This document shows positions 1 through 10,276 of a stretch of 64,000 nucleotides of DNA, one piece after another. Under the pieces are notes generated by a model. The model made no database searches, was not told the origin of the DNA, and worked only from the letters and a program-made list of their open reading frames with translations. Origin of the DNA: Anaerolineae bacterium (GTDB lineage Bacteria; Chloroflexota; Anaerolineae; DUEN01); contig JANXBS010000011.1 of the NCBI GenBank assembly GCA_025060615.1, forward strand, positions 27,487-91,486, read 5' to 3'. The position numbers were made by a program, and so were the translations under genes. Positions within the stretch are counted from its first letter, which is position 1. Each line of letters begins with the position of its first letter.

Positions 1-120
1 GGGGGGCCCTGGGGCCCCTGCCCTTTGGGCGTTGGGGGGGGTGCCGCCGCTCCCTTGGGGTGTCTCCTCCTTCGGTCGGGGGGGGGGGGGTCCGGGGTGG
101 GCCCCGGGGGGCAACGACCG
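1..120. other. G-homopolymer-rich contig edge, no gene
   Basis: This stretch has repeated runs of 6 to 12 G and GGGGCCCC-like blocks unlike anything else in the window. No convincing coding frame crosses it. It most likely reflects low-quality read ends or an assembly edge rather than biology, so it should not be used for promoter or gene calls. Confidence 0.7.
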
Positions 121-149
121 CGTGATCAGCGGTTAGATGATGGCAAGAA

Positions 150-626
150 TCAGCGGATCTCTGGGCCAGCTGTCCAGTCGTATCCGATAGTCGGGTCGTC
201 ATGCGGGATGCGCCCCTCGTCGCTGGGATCGTACACGCCCGAGGTCACGTATAGCAAGTGGGCTTCTGCGCTCAAGACGCGACAGCCGTGCGCTACGCCA
301 GGCGGGATCTTGAGGACGATCGGCGGATAGTTATCGCCCATCAACAGCTCCTGCAACTGGCGGTATGTGGGGCTATCCGGGCGGGTATCATATAACGCTA
401 CTTTCAGGTTACCGATGGGCACGTACCACCAGTCGGTCTGGCGCTGATGGATATGCCAAGCTTTGACGACGCCATGGTACATGCGGCTGTGGCTGAGCTG
501 GCCAAACGCGCCCGTACCGAAAAAAGGATCGGTTACCCGGATCAGCTCTCGAAAGAAGCCCCGCTCGTCGGGATGGGTAACCAGCTGCTTAATCTCCACT
601 CCGTGCAATTGCACCGACTTCCTCAT
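150..626 (-). CDS. dTDP-4-dehydrorhamnose 3,5-epimerase-like cupin protein
   Basis: The 158-residue protein resembles the RmlC family: an N-terminal block with HPDERGFFRELIR, a central KAWHIHQRQTDWWYVPIGNLKVALYD segment and a PPGVAHGCRVL segment follow the family order (substrate-binding HxxR, jelly-roll core, cupin His). RmlC enzymes epimerise C3 and C5 of dTDP-4-keto-6-deoxyglucose in dTDP-rhamnose synthesis. At 158 residues it is shorter than classical RmlC (about 180) and no rmlA, rmlB or rmlD lies nearby, so it may belong to the looser RmlC-like sugar epimerase group. The start is the first ATG, with a weak G-rich ribosome binding site upstream. Downstream the sequence degrades into the contig edge. 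Confidence 0.75.
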   Translation of the reverse strand: MRKSVQLHGVEIKQLVTHPDERGFFRELIRVTDPFFGTGAFGQLSHSRMYHGVVKAWHIHQRQTDWWYVPIGNLKVALYDTRPDSPTYRQLQELLMGDNYPPIVLKIPPGVAHGCRVLSAEAHLLYVTSGVYDPSDEGRIPHDDPTIGYDWTAGPEIR

Positions 627-743
627 AGCATCCCCCGTTAGATGAACGGCTAAAACAAGAGCCAGGCGCTCGCCCTAGCCCCCAACCCTGTCCTCACTGG
701 CGGGGGCGAGAGGTTTCCTAGAAAAGGGGGGAATCCCCCTTGC

Positions 744-1937
744 TCATGGCTGGCCGAGGGCAATGCGAGCAGCCAGGGCAGTTCGCACGGCATCTGGGCC
801 GCCACTGATCCGTTCGACCTGACAGCCGGCTCCCAGTAGTACTGCCTCATCGGATGGCTCGTATCCGTCGCCGATGATGGTGACGCGCGCGGCTTGAGAA
901 GCGTCTGTCAGTGAATAGCCGAAGGCCGGCCGAAAGCGGGCGAGATATTCAGCCGCCAGCAGGAAATTGGTCCGTTCTCCTGTTGTACCTGCAGGGCCGA
1001 ACAGGACATAGTGCAACAGGGCGCGCGCGCCCGTTTCGCCCTCCGCAGGGATGGTCAACTCCAACGTCTCCACGGCCCCGGGCGTCAGCACGATGGGCTG
1101 ACTGAACACTGAGGTGCCTTCCACGGCCACAACATACGTTCCTGGGTTCAGGCCCTCGATGCGGAACGATTCATCTCTAGCCACCGTCGCGCGCCCAGCC
1201 TCTTGAGAGCCACCTCGCAGGGCCACTACAATGCGTCCCGCCCCGCGATGCACCCATCCCTCGATCACACCAGGGATCACCGGCAGCGTCAACTCGATCT
1301 CGACCGCGTTCTGGCCATCGAGGGCTATGGGGGCCGAGGCGACATTCGTGCCGGCGACTCGGACTATATACCGGCCAGCGGCCAATCCCGTAAAGCGAAA
1401 GCGCTCGTCCTCACCCAGCAAAAGCCGCGCGAGCTCCGTTCCGTCTCGCATGAGCAGCACCGTTTGGCCGGATCCGTTGCGCACCCGCCCGGCCAGCACG
1501 CTCTCCGCCCTCGTGACGGGTACGGTGACGCGCTGAAACACCACCAGAAACGAGTGGTGAAACAGGGTGTTGCCCGGCGCCTCATCTGGATGCCCCGTGT
1601 GCAGGTTCTCCACGCGATCCGAGGGCAGCCCCACGGCCTCTACAGCACACACCTGCCCCCGCCACATGGGGAAGTTTGCCCCTGGCTCGTTGAGCGGCTT
1701 CTCCACGGTCACGATCTGCTCACCACCCTGCCAGGTGACTCGGAGCTTAGCTCCCATGATGCGCCGGTTGTTCTCGTCTAGCACGTCCATGAAGATGTGA
1801 TGCCGGCCGCCGTTCTCCTGCGGCGTCAGGTGGTGCACTCGTGTTACCCGCCAGAGCTGGCTTCCCGGGCTCACCGTCACCGGGACGATGCGCACACCAT
1901 ACGCTTCGGCGTCATTGATCGGCTGTCCATTTCCCAT
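744..1937 (-). CDS. carboxypeptidase-regulatory/CnaB-like repeat protein with shared C-terminal domain
   Basis: The 397-residue protein has an N-terminal domain of about 130 residues with no family I recognise, then two beta-rich repeats (about 145-215 and 220-300) of the CnaB/carboxypeptidase-regulatory type, each ending in a GLxxGxYxVxVxGT pattern. The last 85 residues (LHYVLFGP... to the end) closely match the C-terminus of the 1076-residue protein at 2056-5286 and resemble a cell-wall-binding-repeat-2 unit (VTIIGDGYEPSDEAV, then CQVERISGG). No signal peptide is visible. The start ATG has a good GGAGGAAAGC ribosome binding site. The gene lies 118 bases downstream of the larger relative, probably co-transcribed. 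Its function is unknown; binding to carbohydrate or cell envelope is an inference. Confidence 0.7.
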   Translation of the reverse strand: MGNGQPINDAEAYGVRIVPVTVSPGSQLWRVTRVHHLTPQENGGRHHIFMDVLDENNRRIMGAKLRVTWQGGEQIVTVEKPLNEPGANFPMWRGQVCAVEAVGLPSDRVENLHTGHPDEAPGNTLFHHSFLVVFQRVTVPVTRAESVLAGRVRNGSGQTVLLMRDGTELARLLLGEDERFRFTGLAAGRYIVRVAGTNVASAPIALDGQNAVEIELTLPVIPGVIEGWVHRGAGRIVVALRGGSQEAGRATVARDESFRIEGLNPGTYVVAVEGTSVFSQPIVLTPGAVETLELTIPAEGETGARALLHYVLFGPAGTTGERTNFLLAAEYLARFRPAFGYSLTDASQAARVTIIGDGYEPSDEAVLLGAGCQVERISGGPDAVRTALAARIALGQP

Positions 1938-2055
1938 GCTTTCCTCCGAGATCGCGGCCTATGAGCTATTAAGTGTGGCTGAAGAAGTGGGAGATCCAAA
2001 GTGGCTTGCCCCTACGGTTAAGTGCAGAGCTACCGAACGCTCCCCTGGTTATCCA

Positions 2056-5000
2056 CTAAGTGATTTCTTCCAGTGCCCGCTCGATGGCATACAAATCACC
2101 GGCCAGGCGATTTACTGTACACCCCGCCTCGCGCAGCGCGCGTTCATCCTCAGCGCTGACCACCTCCTCGTTTCCGACGATGATCACCCGCGTCGCTCGC
2201 ATCGCCTCCCGCAGGCTAAAGCCAGCGACGGCGCGATGGGTCGCCAGGTATGGCTGTGCCAGCAAGATGGCCGTTCTGGTGTCGGCCGAATCGGCCGAGC
2301 CGAAGAGTAGATACAATGGCAACACTTTCTCCCCCTCTCCGGTCAGCCGGTAGACCAGACTGACCCGATTTCTGCCGTCGAGCGCTATCTCTCGGTGAAT
2401 GAAGCCTGTGCCCTCCAACGAGATGGCGTAGACGCCGGCGGACAAGCCCTGAAAGGTGTAACGTCCCTGCGCATCGGTGAGGGCTTGAGTTATGAGCTCG
2501 GTGCCGCGGTACAGCATCACGCGCAGAGCAGGGATGGGCGCTCCCGCTGCGCTCACAATCTGCCCCTCGACGGCGCTCTCCGCCGGCGCTCCGGCCGGCG
2601 CCAATACTACAGCCAACTCAGCGATCCCATCGAGGATGAGGTTTGAGCGGCTCAAGCCTAGGGCAGGTGCGCGTAGCTCATAAGTACCCGCCGACAGCCC
2701 GCCGAATGAGAAACGGCCCTCGCCGTCTGTAGTGGCCTCACCAATGAGCTGTCCGCTACGCCACAATTGCACGAGCACTCCCCTTTGCGGCGCTGCCGTG
2801 GTATCCAGCACTTGGCCGCGCAACACGCTCCGCGCGGTCCCGATAAGGTCTATTGCAGGGGCAGTGAAAGTCCCTAACCCATCGCAGACGGCCCTCACCC
2901 AATGTGTTGGATCCAGTTCGATCTCATACGGTGCGGCGGGGAGGTTGACAAATCGGTAGCCGCCTTGTGGGTTGATCTCGGCTTGGCGCTTCCAGCTCCA
3001 GCCTGGTACCAGCGGGCGTAGCGTCACTGTGGTCCCTGGCGGCGCACCGCGTACGATGCCCTGCAACACGCCTCTCATTGGGAAGAGTACCTCGACCTCA
3101 TTTTGGCCGTCCAAGTTGATGCCATCGCGGATGACGCCGATGCCTTCCAGCTCCAGGGCATATACCCCCCGTCTCAGGTCTCTGAAGCTGAAGCGCCTAT
3201 TTCCGTCCAAAGTGGTCGTCCAGCGTTGGCCGCTCCGGCTCTCTACCAAGAAGAGGCGGGCACCCTCGGTACCGCCCTGGATCTGACCGTGCACCACGCT
3301 TGCCTGGCCTGCGCTGTGAGGCCGGAGCTGAAAGTTGACCTCCCAGGTAATCGCCTGCCCCTCGCGGCCGGGGATGCCAGCCGTTTTTAGCCCGTCGGCG
3401 ATCTCGCTGGGCCAATCGCCCTGCACCACCTGAATCATGAACTCGCCAGGGGTATGCACGAACTCATATGAGCCGACGGGGCGGAAGGGGTCGTGTCCGG
3501 TGCGAACGCGTGGGAAGCGGGTGCCGGGGGCGGCCCCAATCCAGCGCATCTCCAGCATGATGCCGTTGACGCCCTTGCCAGAGGGGTCCAACACCCTTCC
3601 GTAGAAGGCTCGCCGGTTGCCTGTCTCCTCAGGGGGGAGCAAGCGCTTGGTGACAACGGCATAGATGTACCCCGGCGGCGCTGGCACGGTTACGTTCAGG
3701 GTGCGAGATTCGAACCCATCGAGAGCGATGCCATCTATGCGCACCTGTTGATCGCCTTCCGCTGCCTCCAGGCGGAAGTTGCCGGCGGGCAGGTTTTCCA
3801 ACCGATAGAAGCCATCTCGGTCTGTGGTCGTGCTGGCCATCAGGTCGCCCAACAACGTCAACAGTTTGACCGGTGTGTTGCCCAGCGGGGTGCCGCGCGT
3901 GTCCGTCACGCGTCCACTCAGAGAGCTGAAGCGGCCGGGGGGCACGCGCAGATCCACGGTGACCACAGCACGTTCGGCCACGTCAAGCCGTTGAGCCGTG
4001 CCACCGCGCCCGGCTACTAGTTCATACGAGCCGCCAGCCACCCGGTCAAACGCATAGGTACCGGCCTCATTGGTAACGGTTTGGCGCGATCGAGTAGGCG
4101 CGCGAAGTGGTCTCAGGAAAACTGGGAATTGCGGCACGGGCTGTTCGGTATCCTGACGTAGCACACGGCCGGTCACTGTAGCATCACCGCGGGGCATCAG
4201 ACGAGAGACGCTGGGCAAGTCTTTGAGTGCTTGAACCACCGGCAGTTGTCCGTTTAGGCCAAATCGTTGATCCCAAGCATGGGTATACCAGCTCATCTGG
4301 TCCCAGGCAGGGTTGAAATCGCCTAGCGGGCGGGAAGCTAACAGCCAGGTGCAACAGGTGAAATAGTAATCGGGTGCTTCCTCCTGGAAGAAGCGGCAGA
4401 TCTGCACTTGCCACTCAGCGTGTTGGGAGGGGATCACTTTCGGGTAGCGCTTGTCATCTCCCCAGCCCACGACAGGACCGCCCTCTGTGGAGATGATGGG
4501 GACCATGAACCCCAGCGCTTGCTCGATCATACGCGCTGTCCACAGGTAGCCGCGGAAGCAGTTAGGATCGTCATAGACTGTAGCGCCCGGGTTCTTGCGC
4601 TCAGCCCGCAACTGATTGATCATCTCCAGTGGCCGATTGTCCCAGGCCCATGCGCCGAAGCGATCGTATTCCTCCCGTGTCAGCGGCTTGCCAAGCTGGT
4701 TCACTTCGTCATCGGGATAGTCGAGAGGGTGGTTGAGCGTGTAATTGTGGATTGCCACCCAACAGCCGCGCTCGAATAGATCGGCTCGGCCTTTGCGCAC
4801 GATCAACTCGATGGGATTGTGCTTGCTACCAGGTCCCATAGCCGGCAGGGCGAGATAGCCGCCGGCATCTAGGACGCGATCGGCATCATAGATGAAATTA
4901 TCCACGACCACCTCTAGCCAGTTAGGGGGCATTCGCGTGCTCCACTCGGCGGGAAGATCCGGCTCGTTATTGGTCTCAAAATAGCGGACGCCGGCGGCGA

Positions 5001-5286
5001 CCAGCCGGCGAATGGTCTCGATCTCGCGCCCGCCGATGTGGCCTGGATTGGGCGTCTTACGATACAGCCGTACAATCGGCATGATATCAGCTGCTAGCAG
5101 CCGTTCGCACAGCTCCAGAGATGAACCGCCGCTGTCGTCCAGCACCTTGACCCATTTGATCTTCATGGCCTGTAGTTCGCGAATCCAGAAGTCAAGCGCA
5201 GAGCCTTTGGGATGGTACACGCTAGCCGACCAGTGCACACCGCGGCCGTTGTCGTCTTTGGGGCGAGGGAAGTCTTCCAAGCGCAT
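2056..5286 (-). CDS. large protein with GH-A-like TIM barrel and carboxypeptidase-regulatory repeats
   Basis: The 1076-residue protein begins with about 350 residues that read like a clan GH-A glycoside hydrolase barrel: KWVKVLDDSGG, then FETNNEPDLP (the usual Asn-Glu-Pro acid/base site) and later IISTEGGPVVGW (position expected for the nucleophile Glu). From about residue 375 follow at least six carboxypeptidase-regulatory/CnaB-like repeats, several ending in LxxGxYxLxA. The final 85 residues match the C-terminus of the neighbouring 397-residue protein. There is no obvious signal peptide at the ATG chosen, which has a GTAGGAGGAAAC ribosome binding site. The barrel suggests polysaccharide binding or hydrolysis, but the subfamily cannot be named from sequence alone and activity is unproven. 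Confidence 0.7.
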   Translation of the reverse strand: MRLEDFPRPKDDNGRGVHWSASVYHPKGSALDFWIRELQAMKIKWVKVLDDSGGSSLELCERLLAADIMPIVRLYRKTPNPGHIGGREIETIRRLVAAGVRYFETNNEPDLPAEWSTRMPPNWLEVVVDNFIYDADRVLDAGGYLALPAMGPGSKHNPIELIVRKGRADLFERGCWVAIHNYTLNHPLDYPDDEVNQLGKPLTREEYDRFGAWAWDNRPLEMINQLRAERKNPGATVYDDPNCFRGYLWTARMIEQALGFMVPIISTEGGPVVGWGDDKRYPKVIPSQHAEWQVQICRFFQEEAPDYYFTCCTWLLASRPLGDFNPAWDQMSWYTHAWDQRFGLNGQLPVVQALKDLPSVSRLMPRGDATVTGRVLRQDTEQPVPQFPVFLRPLRAPTRSRQTVTNEAGTYAFDRVAGGSYELVAGRGGTAQRLDVAERAVVTVDLRVPPGRFSSLSGRVTDTRGTPLGNTPVKLLTLLGDLMASTTTDRDGFYRLENLPAGNFRLEAAEGDQQVRIDGIALDGFESRTLNVTVPAPPGYIYAVVTKRLLPPEETGNRRAFYGRVLDPSGKGVNGIMLEMRWIGAAPGTRFPRVRTGHDPFRPVGSYEFVHTPGEFMIQVVQGDWPSEIADGLKTAGIPGREGQAITWEVNFQLRPHSAGQASVVHGQIQGGTEGARLFLVESRSGQRWTTTLDGNRRFSFRDLRRGVYALELEGIGVIRDGINLDGQNEVEVLFPMRGVLQGIVRGAPPGTTVTLRPLVPGWSWKRQAEINPQGGYRFVNLPAAPYEIELDPTHWVRAVCDGLGTFTAPAIDLIGTARSVLRGQVLDTTAAPQRGVLVQLWRSGQLIGEATTDGEGRFSFGGLSAGTYELRAPALGLSRSNLILDGIAELAVVLAPAGAPAESAVEGQIVSAAGAPIPALRVMLYRGTELITQALTDAQGRYTFQGLSAGVYAISLEGTGFIHREIALDGRNRVSLVYRLTGEGEKVLPLYLLFGSADSADTRTAILLAQPYLATHRAVAGFSLREAMRATRVIIVGNEEVVSAEDERALREAGCTVNRLAGDLYAIERALEEIT

Positions 5287-5641
5287 GTTTCCTCCTACAC
5301 CCAGGATTTGAAAATCGTCAGATCGCTAGAAATGGCATCTAGAAGACTTGATCAGCCCTTTCGGATGAGCTCTGAGAAGCCGGTCAGCAGCCATTATAGC
5401 ACAGTGACGTATGGACAGCAACGATTTCGGGAGAGCTATCTCTCGTAGCGGAGGATCTCGATGAGATTCAAAGAGGCAGACAAGAATGGAGCCATCGTGA
5501 TAACTCCTGAGCACCCCTGTGCTTTGCAGATGGGCGGCGAAGAACGCTAAAGATGCGCGCCAGGTCCAGCAGAAGCCTGGGAGCTATGGATACATGAATC
5601 CGTATCTTCAATCCCGTATCTTCCCAGGACTGCGGGCTGAG
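5287..5641. other. intergenic region upstream of the 1076-residue protein gene
   Basis: These 355 bases separate gyrB's 3' end from the start of the large repeat protein; both genes run on the minus strand. I see no convincing coding frame, strong terminator with U-tract or perfect promoter. It presumably carries the gyrB terminator and the promoter of the downstream gene, neither of which I can place. Confidence 0.4.
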
Positions 5642-7591
<1,950 letters not shown>

Positions 7592-8551
7592 TTAAGCCCG
7601 ACCCCAATGGGGATTGCGTTGCACCTGCCATCTTCGATAGCGATCTCGGTAAAAGATCAGGCTCGCTGCCACCAAGCCGGTCCCCAGATAGGCATTGCCC
7701 ACAATGCTCACTAGCGCGCCCAGTGGCCAGGCGCTGAGCCGCTGCCAAATGAAGGAAAACCCCACCATGATGAGCTCAGTTAACAGCCACAAGCCAATAG
7801 TCGCCCACAGGTTCCGGCCTACGACGTTCACGCTGCGCCATACCGCAGTAGCGACGTTAACGTCATCTAGGACTATTGCATTCCCTACAAAGAACAAGGC
7901 TAAAAATAACCACAAGCCCAGCCAGATTAAGATGATGGACACGATGCCGATGAGCGCGGTGCCGACGGCCGATCCCAACCACATGGCCATGACAATGGCC
8001 ATTGAGAAGGGGACAGAGACTGCCACGATCACCATCGTTAATGCGATCAGGTACAACGCCAGCTGTGACCACCGGCGTGCCAAGCGTCGTCCGAACCCAG
8101 CCCAGTCAGGCCCCTTCTCCTGCAACTGGCTGGCGATCAGGCTCAGGTACAGCGTGGTAATGAACAGGCCGACCGCTGTGGAGATCAGGAAGCCGATCGC
8201 CGCGGCCAACACGCTGCGGATCTCGATCACCCCTCCCCAGCCGCCGTCGGGCAAGAGCGGCGCCAAGCTCGGTTGCCCTAGAAGGCGGTTGGTCAAGAAG
8301 AGCAGTAGGTTCATCTCCTGGCCCCCATTGCGCATCATATCGCCGAGCAGGCTCGCCGCTGGCCAGTCCATCTGCGATGAGCCTGGTGCTGTCACCGCTT
8401 GCCACGCGTTCAGCCATCGCTCTAGCAAGGGACGCACCGATAGGCGCGGCCCCAGCCACAGGAACAGATCCAGAACGACGGGCGGCACGATCAGCCAAAG
8501 GTGGCGTGAGACCGCGTGAAAACCGGCTGAGAGAGCGTCAATGACCCCCAT
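7592..8551 (-). CDS. multi-pass membrane protein of unknown function
   Basis: This 319-residue protein has about six hydrophobic segments. The first is near residues 15-35 (LIVPPVVLDLFLWLGP), the others lie from about residue 105 onwards, and a basic C-terminal tail (FYRDRYRRWQVQRNPHWGRA) follows. No catalytic motif is recognisable. The start ATG is preceded by two possible GGAGG-type sites. It sits immediately upstream of gyrB with a 27-base gap and probably shares its transcript. The fold may be related to membrane domains of the DUF975 or glycerophosphodiester-phosphodiesterase-like type, but that is a guess from hydrophobicity only. Confidence 0.6.
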   Translation of the reverse strand: MGVIDALSAGFHAVSRHLWLIVPPVVLDLFLWLGPRLSVRPLLERWLNAWQAVTAPGSSQMDWPAASLLGDMMRNGGQEMNLLLFLTNRLLGQPSLAPLLPDGGWGGVIEIRSVLAAAIGFLISTAVGLFITTLYLSLIASQLQEKGPDWAGFGRRLARRWSQLALYLIALTMVIVAVSVPFSMAIVMAMWLGSAVGTALIGIVSIILIWLGLWLFLALFFVGNAIVLDDVNVATAVWRSVNVVGRNLWATIGLWLLTELIMVGFSFIWQRLSAWPLGALVSIVGNAYLGTGLVAASLIFYRDRYRRWQVQRNPHWGRA

Positions 8552-8693
8552 TTCTCCTTCCCTCCTCGCTATAACCTAGATATTGTACCACAGCCGGGCG
8601 TTTACCCGAAATCGGAGGGAAGCCAGCAGGAAAAATTGTATCAGAACAAATGTTTCATGTCAAGAAGGCGCTCTGGAGGCCAGACAGGCATAT

Positions 8694-8722
8694 TTGACAA
8701 AGCATCCTTTTCCGCTTATACT
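8694..8722 (+). promoter_or_regulatory. sigma-70 promoter for tRNA-Ala(CGC) and the T-box transcript
   Basis: A perfect -35 box TTGACA (8694-8699) and a -10 box TATACT (8717-8722) are separated by 17 bases, which predicts initiation near 8729, just before the tRNA at 8732. No comparably strong promoter is visible between the two tRNA genes, so this one may drive the whole tRNA-T-box-tRNA-ilvE unit. Confidence 0.85.
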
Positions 8723-8731
8723 TTGGAATGC

Positions 8732-8804
8732 GGGGCTGTAGCTCAGCTGGGAGAGCGCTTCAATCGCACTGAAGAGGTCAGGGGTTCGAATCCCCTCAGC
8801 TCCA
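8732..8804 (+). tRNA. tRNA-Ala (anticodon CGC)
   Basis: The 73-base cloverleaf is complete: acceptor GGGGCTG pairs with CAGCTCC, the D arm is GCTC/GAGC, the anticodon stem is CTTCA/TGAAG around a seven-base loop reading CGC at positions 34-36, and the T arm is AGGGG/CCCCT with TTCGAAT. The discriminator is A and the CCA end is not encoded. It reads the GCG alanine codon. It differs at only a few positions from the second tRNA-Ala 255 bases downstream, suggesting duplication. Confidence 0.95.
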
Positions 8805-8812
8805 TTCATTTG

Positions 8813-8862
8813 TCATCTGTGGCATAAAGTTGGGCTGACGCTGAACTTTATGCCACAGATGA
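8813..8862 (+). repeat. 19-bp perfect inverted repeat after tRNA-Ala(CGC)
   Basis: TCATCTGTGGCATAAAGTT (8813-8831) and its exact reverse complement (8844-8862) flank a 12-base loop. G-U and U-A pairs could extend the stem outward by two or three pairs. No U-tract follows, so it is not a standard intrinsic terminator. It lies between the tRNA and the T-box stem I region and could separate the two RNAs, for example as an RNase III-type processing site. Confidence 0.7.
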
Positions 8863-9058
8863 TAAGGGTACAGGCGACGAACAGGAGTAGTAAGCCAGCC
8901 TCGCAGCGAGCCGGGAGAGACCAGGTGGAAGCCCGGCGATGGCAGCATGGGGCCTGCCATAAGGCTGAACTCACCTGGGAGCCCTGGTCCTGAACTTTAG
9001 TAGGGATCGGCGGGAGCGCCCGTTAGCGCGTAACCAAGCGGTCGAAACGATCTGATGT

Positions 9059-9134
9059 GGGGCTGTAGCTCAGTTGGGAGAGCGCCTCAATGGCATTGAG
9101 GAGGTCAGGGGTTCGACTCCCCTCAGCTCCACCA
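9059..9134 (+). tRNA. tRNA-Ala (anticodon GGC), nested within the T-box leader
   Basis: The cloverleaf is complete: acceptor GGGGCTG/CAGCTCC, D arm GCTC/GAGC, anticodon stem CCTCA/TGAGG with a loop reading GGC, T arm AGGGG/CCCCT with TTCGACT, discriminator A and an encoded CCA (9132-9134). It reads the GCC and GCT codons. It has no promoter of its own that I can see and sits in the linker between the stem II region and the antiterminator of the ilvE T-box, so it is probably cut out of the leader transcript. Confidence 0.95.
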
Positions 9135-9170
9135 AAGTAATCGATTCGGCAAGCAGGGTGGTACCGCGGA

Positions 9171-9215
9171 GAACCCCTTCGTCCCTGAGAGGCGATGGGG
9201 TTTCTTCTTATTTTC
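9171..9215 (+). terminator. T-box intrinsic terminator upstream of ilvE
   Basis: GAACCCC (9171-9177) pairs with GGGG plus TTTC (9197-9204), and TCGTC (9179-9183) pairs with GGCGA (9191-9195) around a seven-base loop. The U-rich tract TTTCTTCTTATTTT follows. The left arm overlaps sequence needed for the antiterminator with the T-box at 9155-9169, so the two folds exclude each other. Confidence 0.8.
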
Positions 9216-9269
9216 ACCGATCCAGCAAAGCATACTTCTTCCCATGCCCGAAAACGAGGAGGAACCCCC

Positions 9270-10190
9270 ATGCCCATAAAAGAGTCGCAATGGATCTGGT
9301 TTGACGGCGAGTTCGTGCCCTGGGGCGAAGCGAAGGTTCACGTGCTGGCACACGCCCTGCACTATGGTAGCAGCGTCTTCGAGGGGATTCGCGCCTATGA
9401 GACCCCTCAGGGAACGGCGATCTTTCGGCTCGAGCCACATGTAACCCGGCTGTTCAACTCAGCCAAGATCGCCCGTATGCCCGTTCCCTTCACGCCGGAA
9501 CAAGTGACCAAGGCGATTGCCGAGACGGTGCGCCGCAACAACTTGCGTGCTTGCTATATCCGGCCGTTGATTTTCCGCGGCTATGAAGTTTTGGGGGTAG
9601 ATCCCCGTCAGTGTCCGGTGCACACCGTCATCGCTGCCTTCGAGTGGGGTGCCTATCTCGGCTCGGAGGCTCTAGAGCAAGGGGTAGATGTAGGCGTGAG
9701 TTCGTGGCGGCGGATGGCCCCTGATACCTTCCCGGCTATGGCCAAAATCGGCGGTGATTATGTTAATTCACAGTTCATGGTCATGGAGGCGCGCGATCGC
9801 GGCTTCGTCGAGGCCATTGCGCTGGACGTTTACGGCTACGTGTCCGAGGGAAGCGGTGAGAACGTGTTCGTGGTCCAGAACGGCATCATTTATACACCCC
9901 CTTTGGGTGCTTCCATCCTGGGCGGCATCACGCGTGACAGCGCCATTACGATTGCCCGCGACCTGGGGTATGAAGTCCGCGAGCAGTTGATCCCGCGCGA
10001 GATGCTGTACATTGCCGATGAGTTGTTCTTCACCGGCACCGCTGCGGAGATTACACCGATTCGATCGGTAGATGGCCAGATGATCGGCAAGGGATGCCGC
10101 GGTCCCATCACAGCGCGCATCCAGGAGCAATTCTTCGGCATTACCCAAGGTAAGCTCCCTGACCGTTACGGCTGGCTGTATTACGTTTAG
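9270..10190 (+). CDS. ilvE: branched-chain amino acid aminotransferase
   Basis: The enzyme performs the last step of Leu, Ile and Val synthesis, moving an amino group from glutamate to the branched 2-oxo acid with PLP. The 306-residue length is typical. Class IV aminotransferase signatures are present: [16 protein letters not shown] near the N-terminus, the PLP lysine in [21 protein letters not shown] for phosphate binding, and [14 protein letters not shown] near the C-terminus. The start ATG at 9270 has a GAGGAGGA site six bases upstream; an in-frame ATG at 9195 lies inside the terminator and is rejected. Expression is predicted to be controlled by the T-box leader. The cupin, membrane protein and leuS genes follow on the same strand. 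Confidence 0.95.
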   Translation: MPIKESQWIWFDGEFVPWGEAKVHVLAHALHYGSSVFEGIRAYETPQGTAIFRLEPHVTRLFNSAKIARMPVPFTPEQVTKAIAETVRRNNLRACYIRPLIFRGYEVLGVDPRQCPVHTVIAAFEWGAYLGSEALEQGVDVGVSSWRRMAPDTFPAMAKIGGDYVNSQFMVMEARDRGFVEAIALDVYGYVSEGSGENVFVVQNGIIYTPPLGASILGGITRDSAITIARDLGYEVREQLIPREMLYIADELFFTGTAAEITPIRSVDGQMIGKGCRGPITARIQEQFFGITQGKLPDRYGWLYYV

Positions 10191-10276
10191 AGCCTGTCCG
10201 CAAATTCACAGATGAGATTAGGTGGGCGGGGTTCCCAGGTAGTTAGGAGCTATAGCGGGAAATCCCAAGGAGGACG

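Larger units (their letters stand above)
8870..9220 (+). promoter_or_regulatory. T-box riboswitch leader of ilvE, interrupted by a tRNA gene
   Basis: The stem I region is recognisable from GGAGTAGTAA, GCGAGCCGGGAGAGA and GGTGGAAGCCCGG, followed by the specifier-loop motif GAACTCACCTGGGAGC. CTC (8970-8972, Leu) directly follows the conserved GAA. A GTAGG...GCGGGAGCGCCCGTTA block (9000-9025) corresponds to the stem II region. The T-box sequence AGGGTGGTACCGCGG lies at 9155-9169; its TGGT bulge would pair with an ACCA tRNA end. A terminator follows and then ilvE. A complete tRNA-Ala gene occupies 9059-9134, between stem II and the antiterminator. T-boxes bind uncharged tRNA and prevent termination; here Leu starvation would be expected to raise ilvE. 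The specifier register is inferred, not proven. Confidence 0.85.

Noticed and set aside
9195-9269. Upstream ATG (9195) as start of ilvE
   Set aside because: It lies inside the T-box terminator stem; the ATG at 9270 has a strong ribosome binding site and matches the usual protein length.
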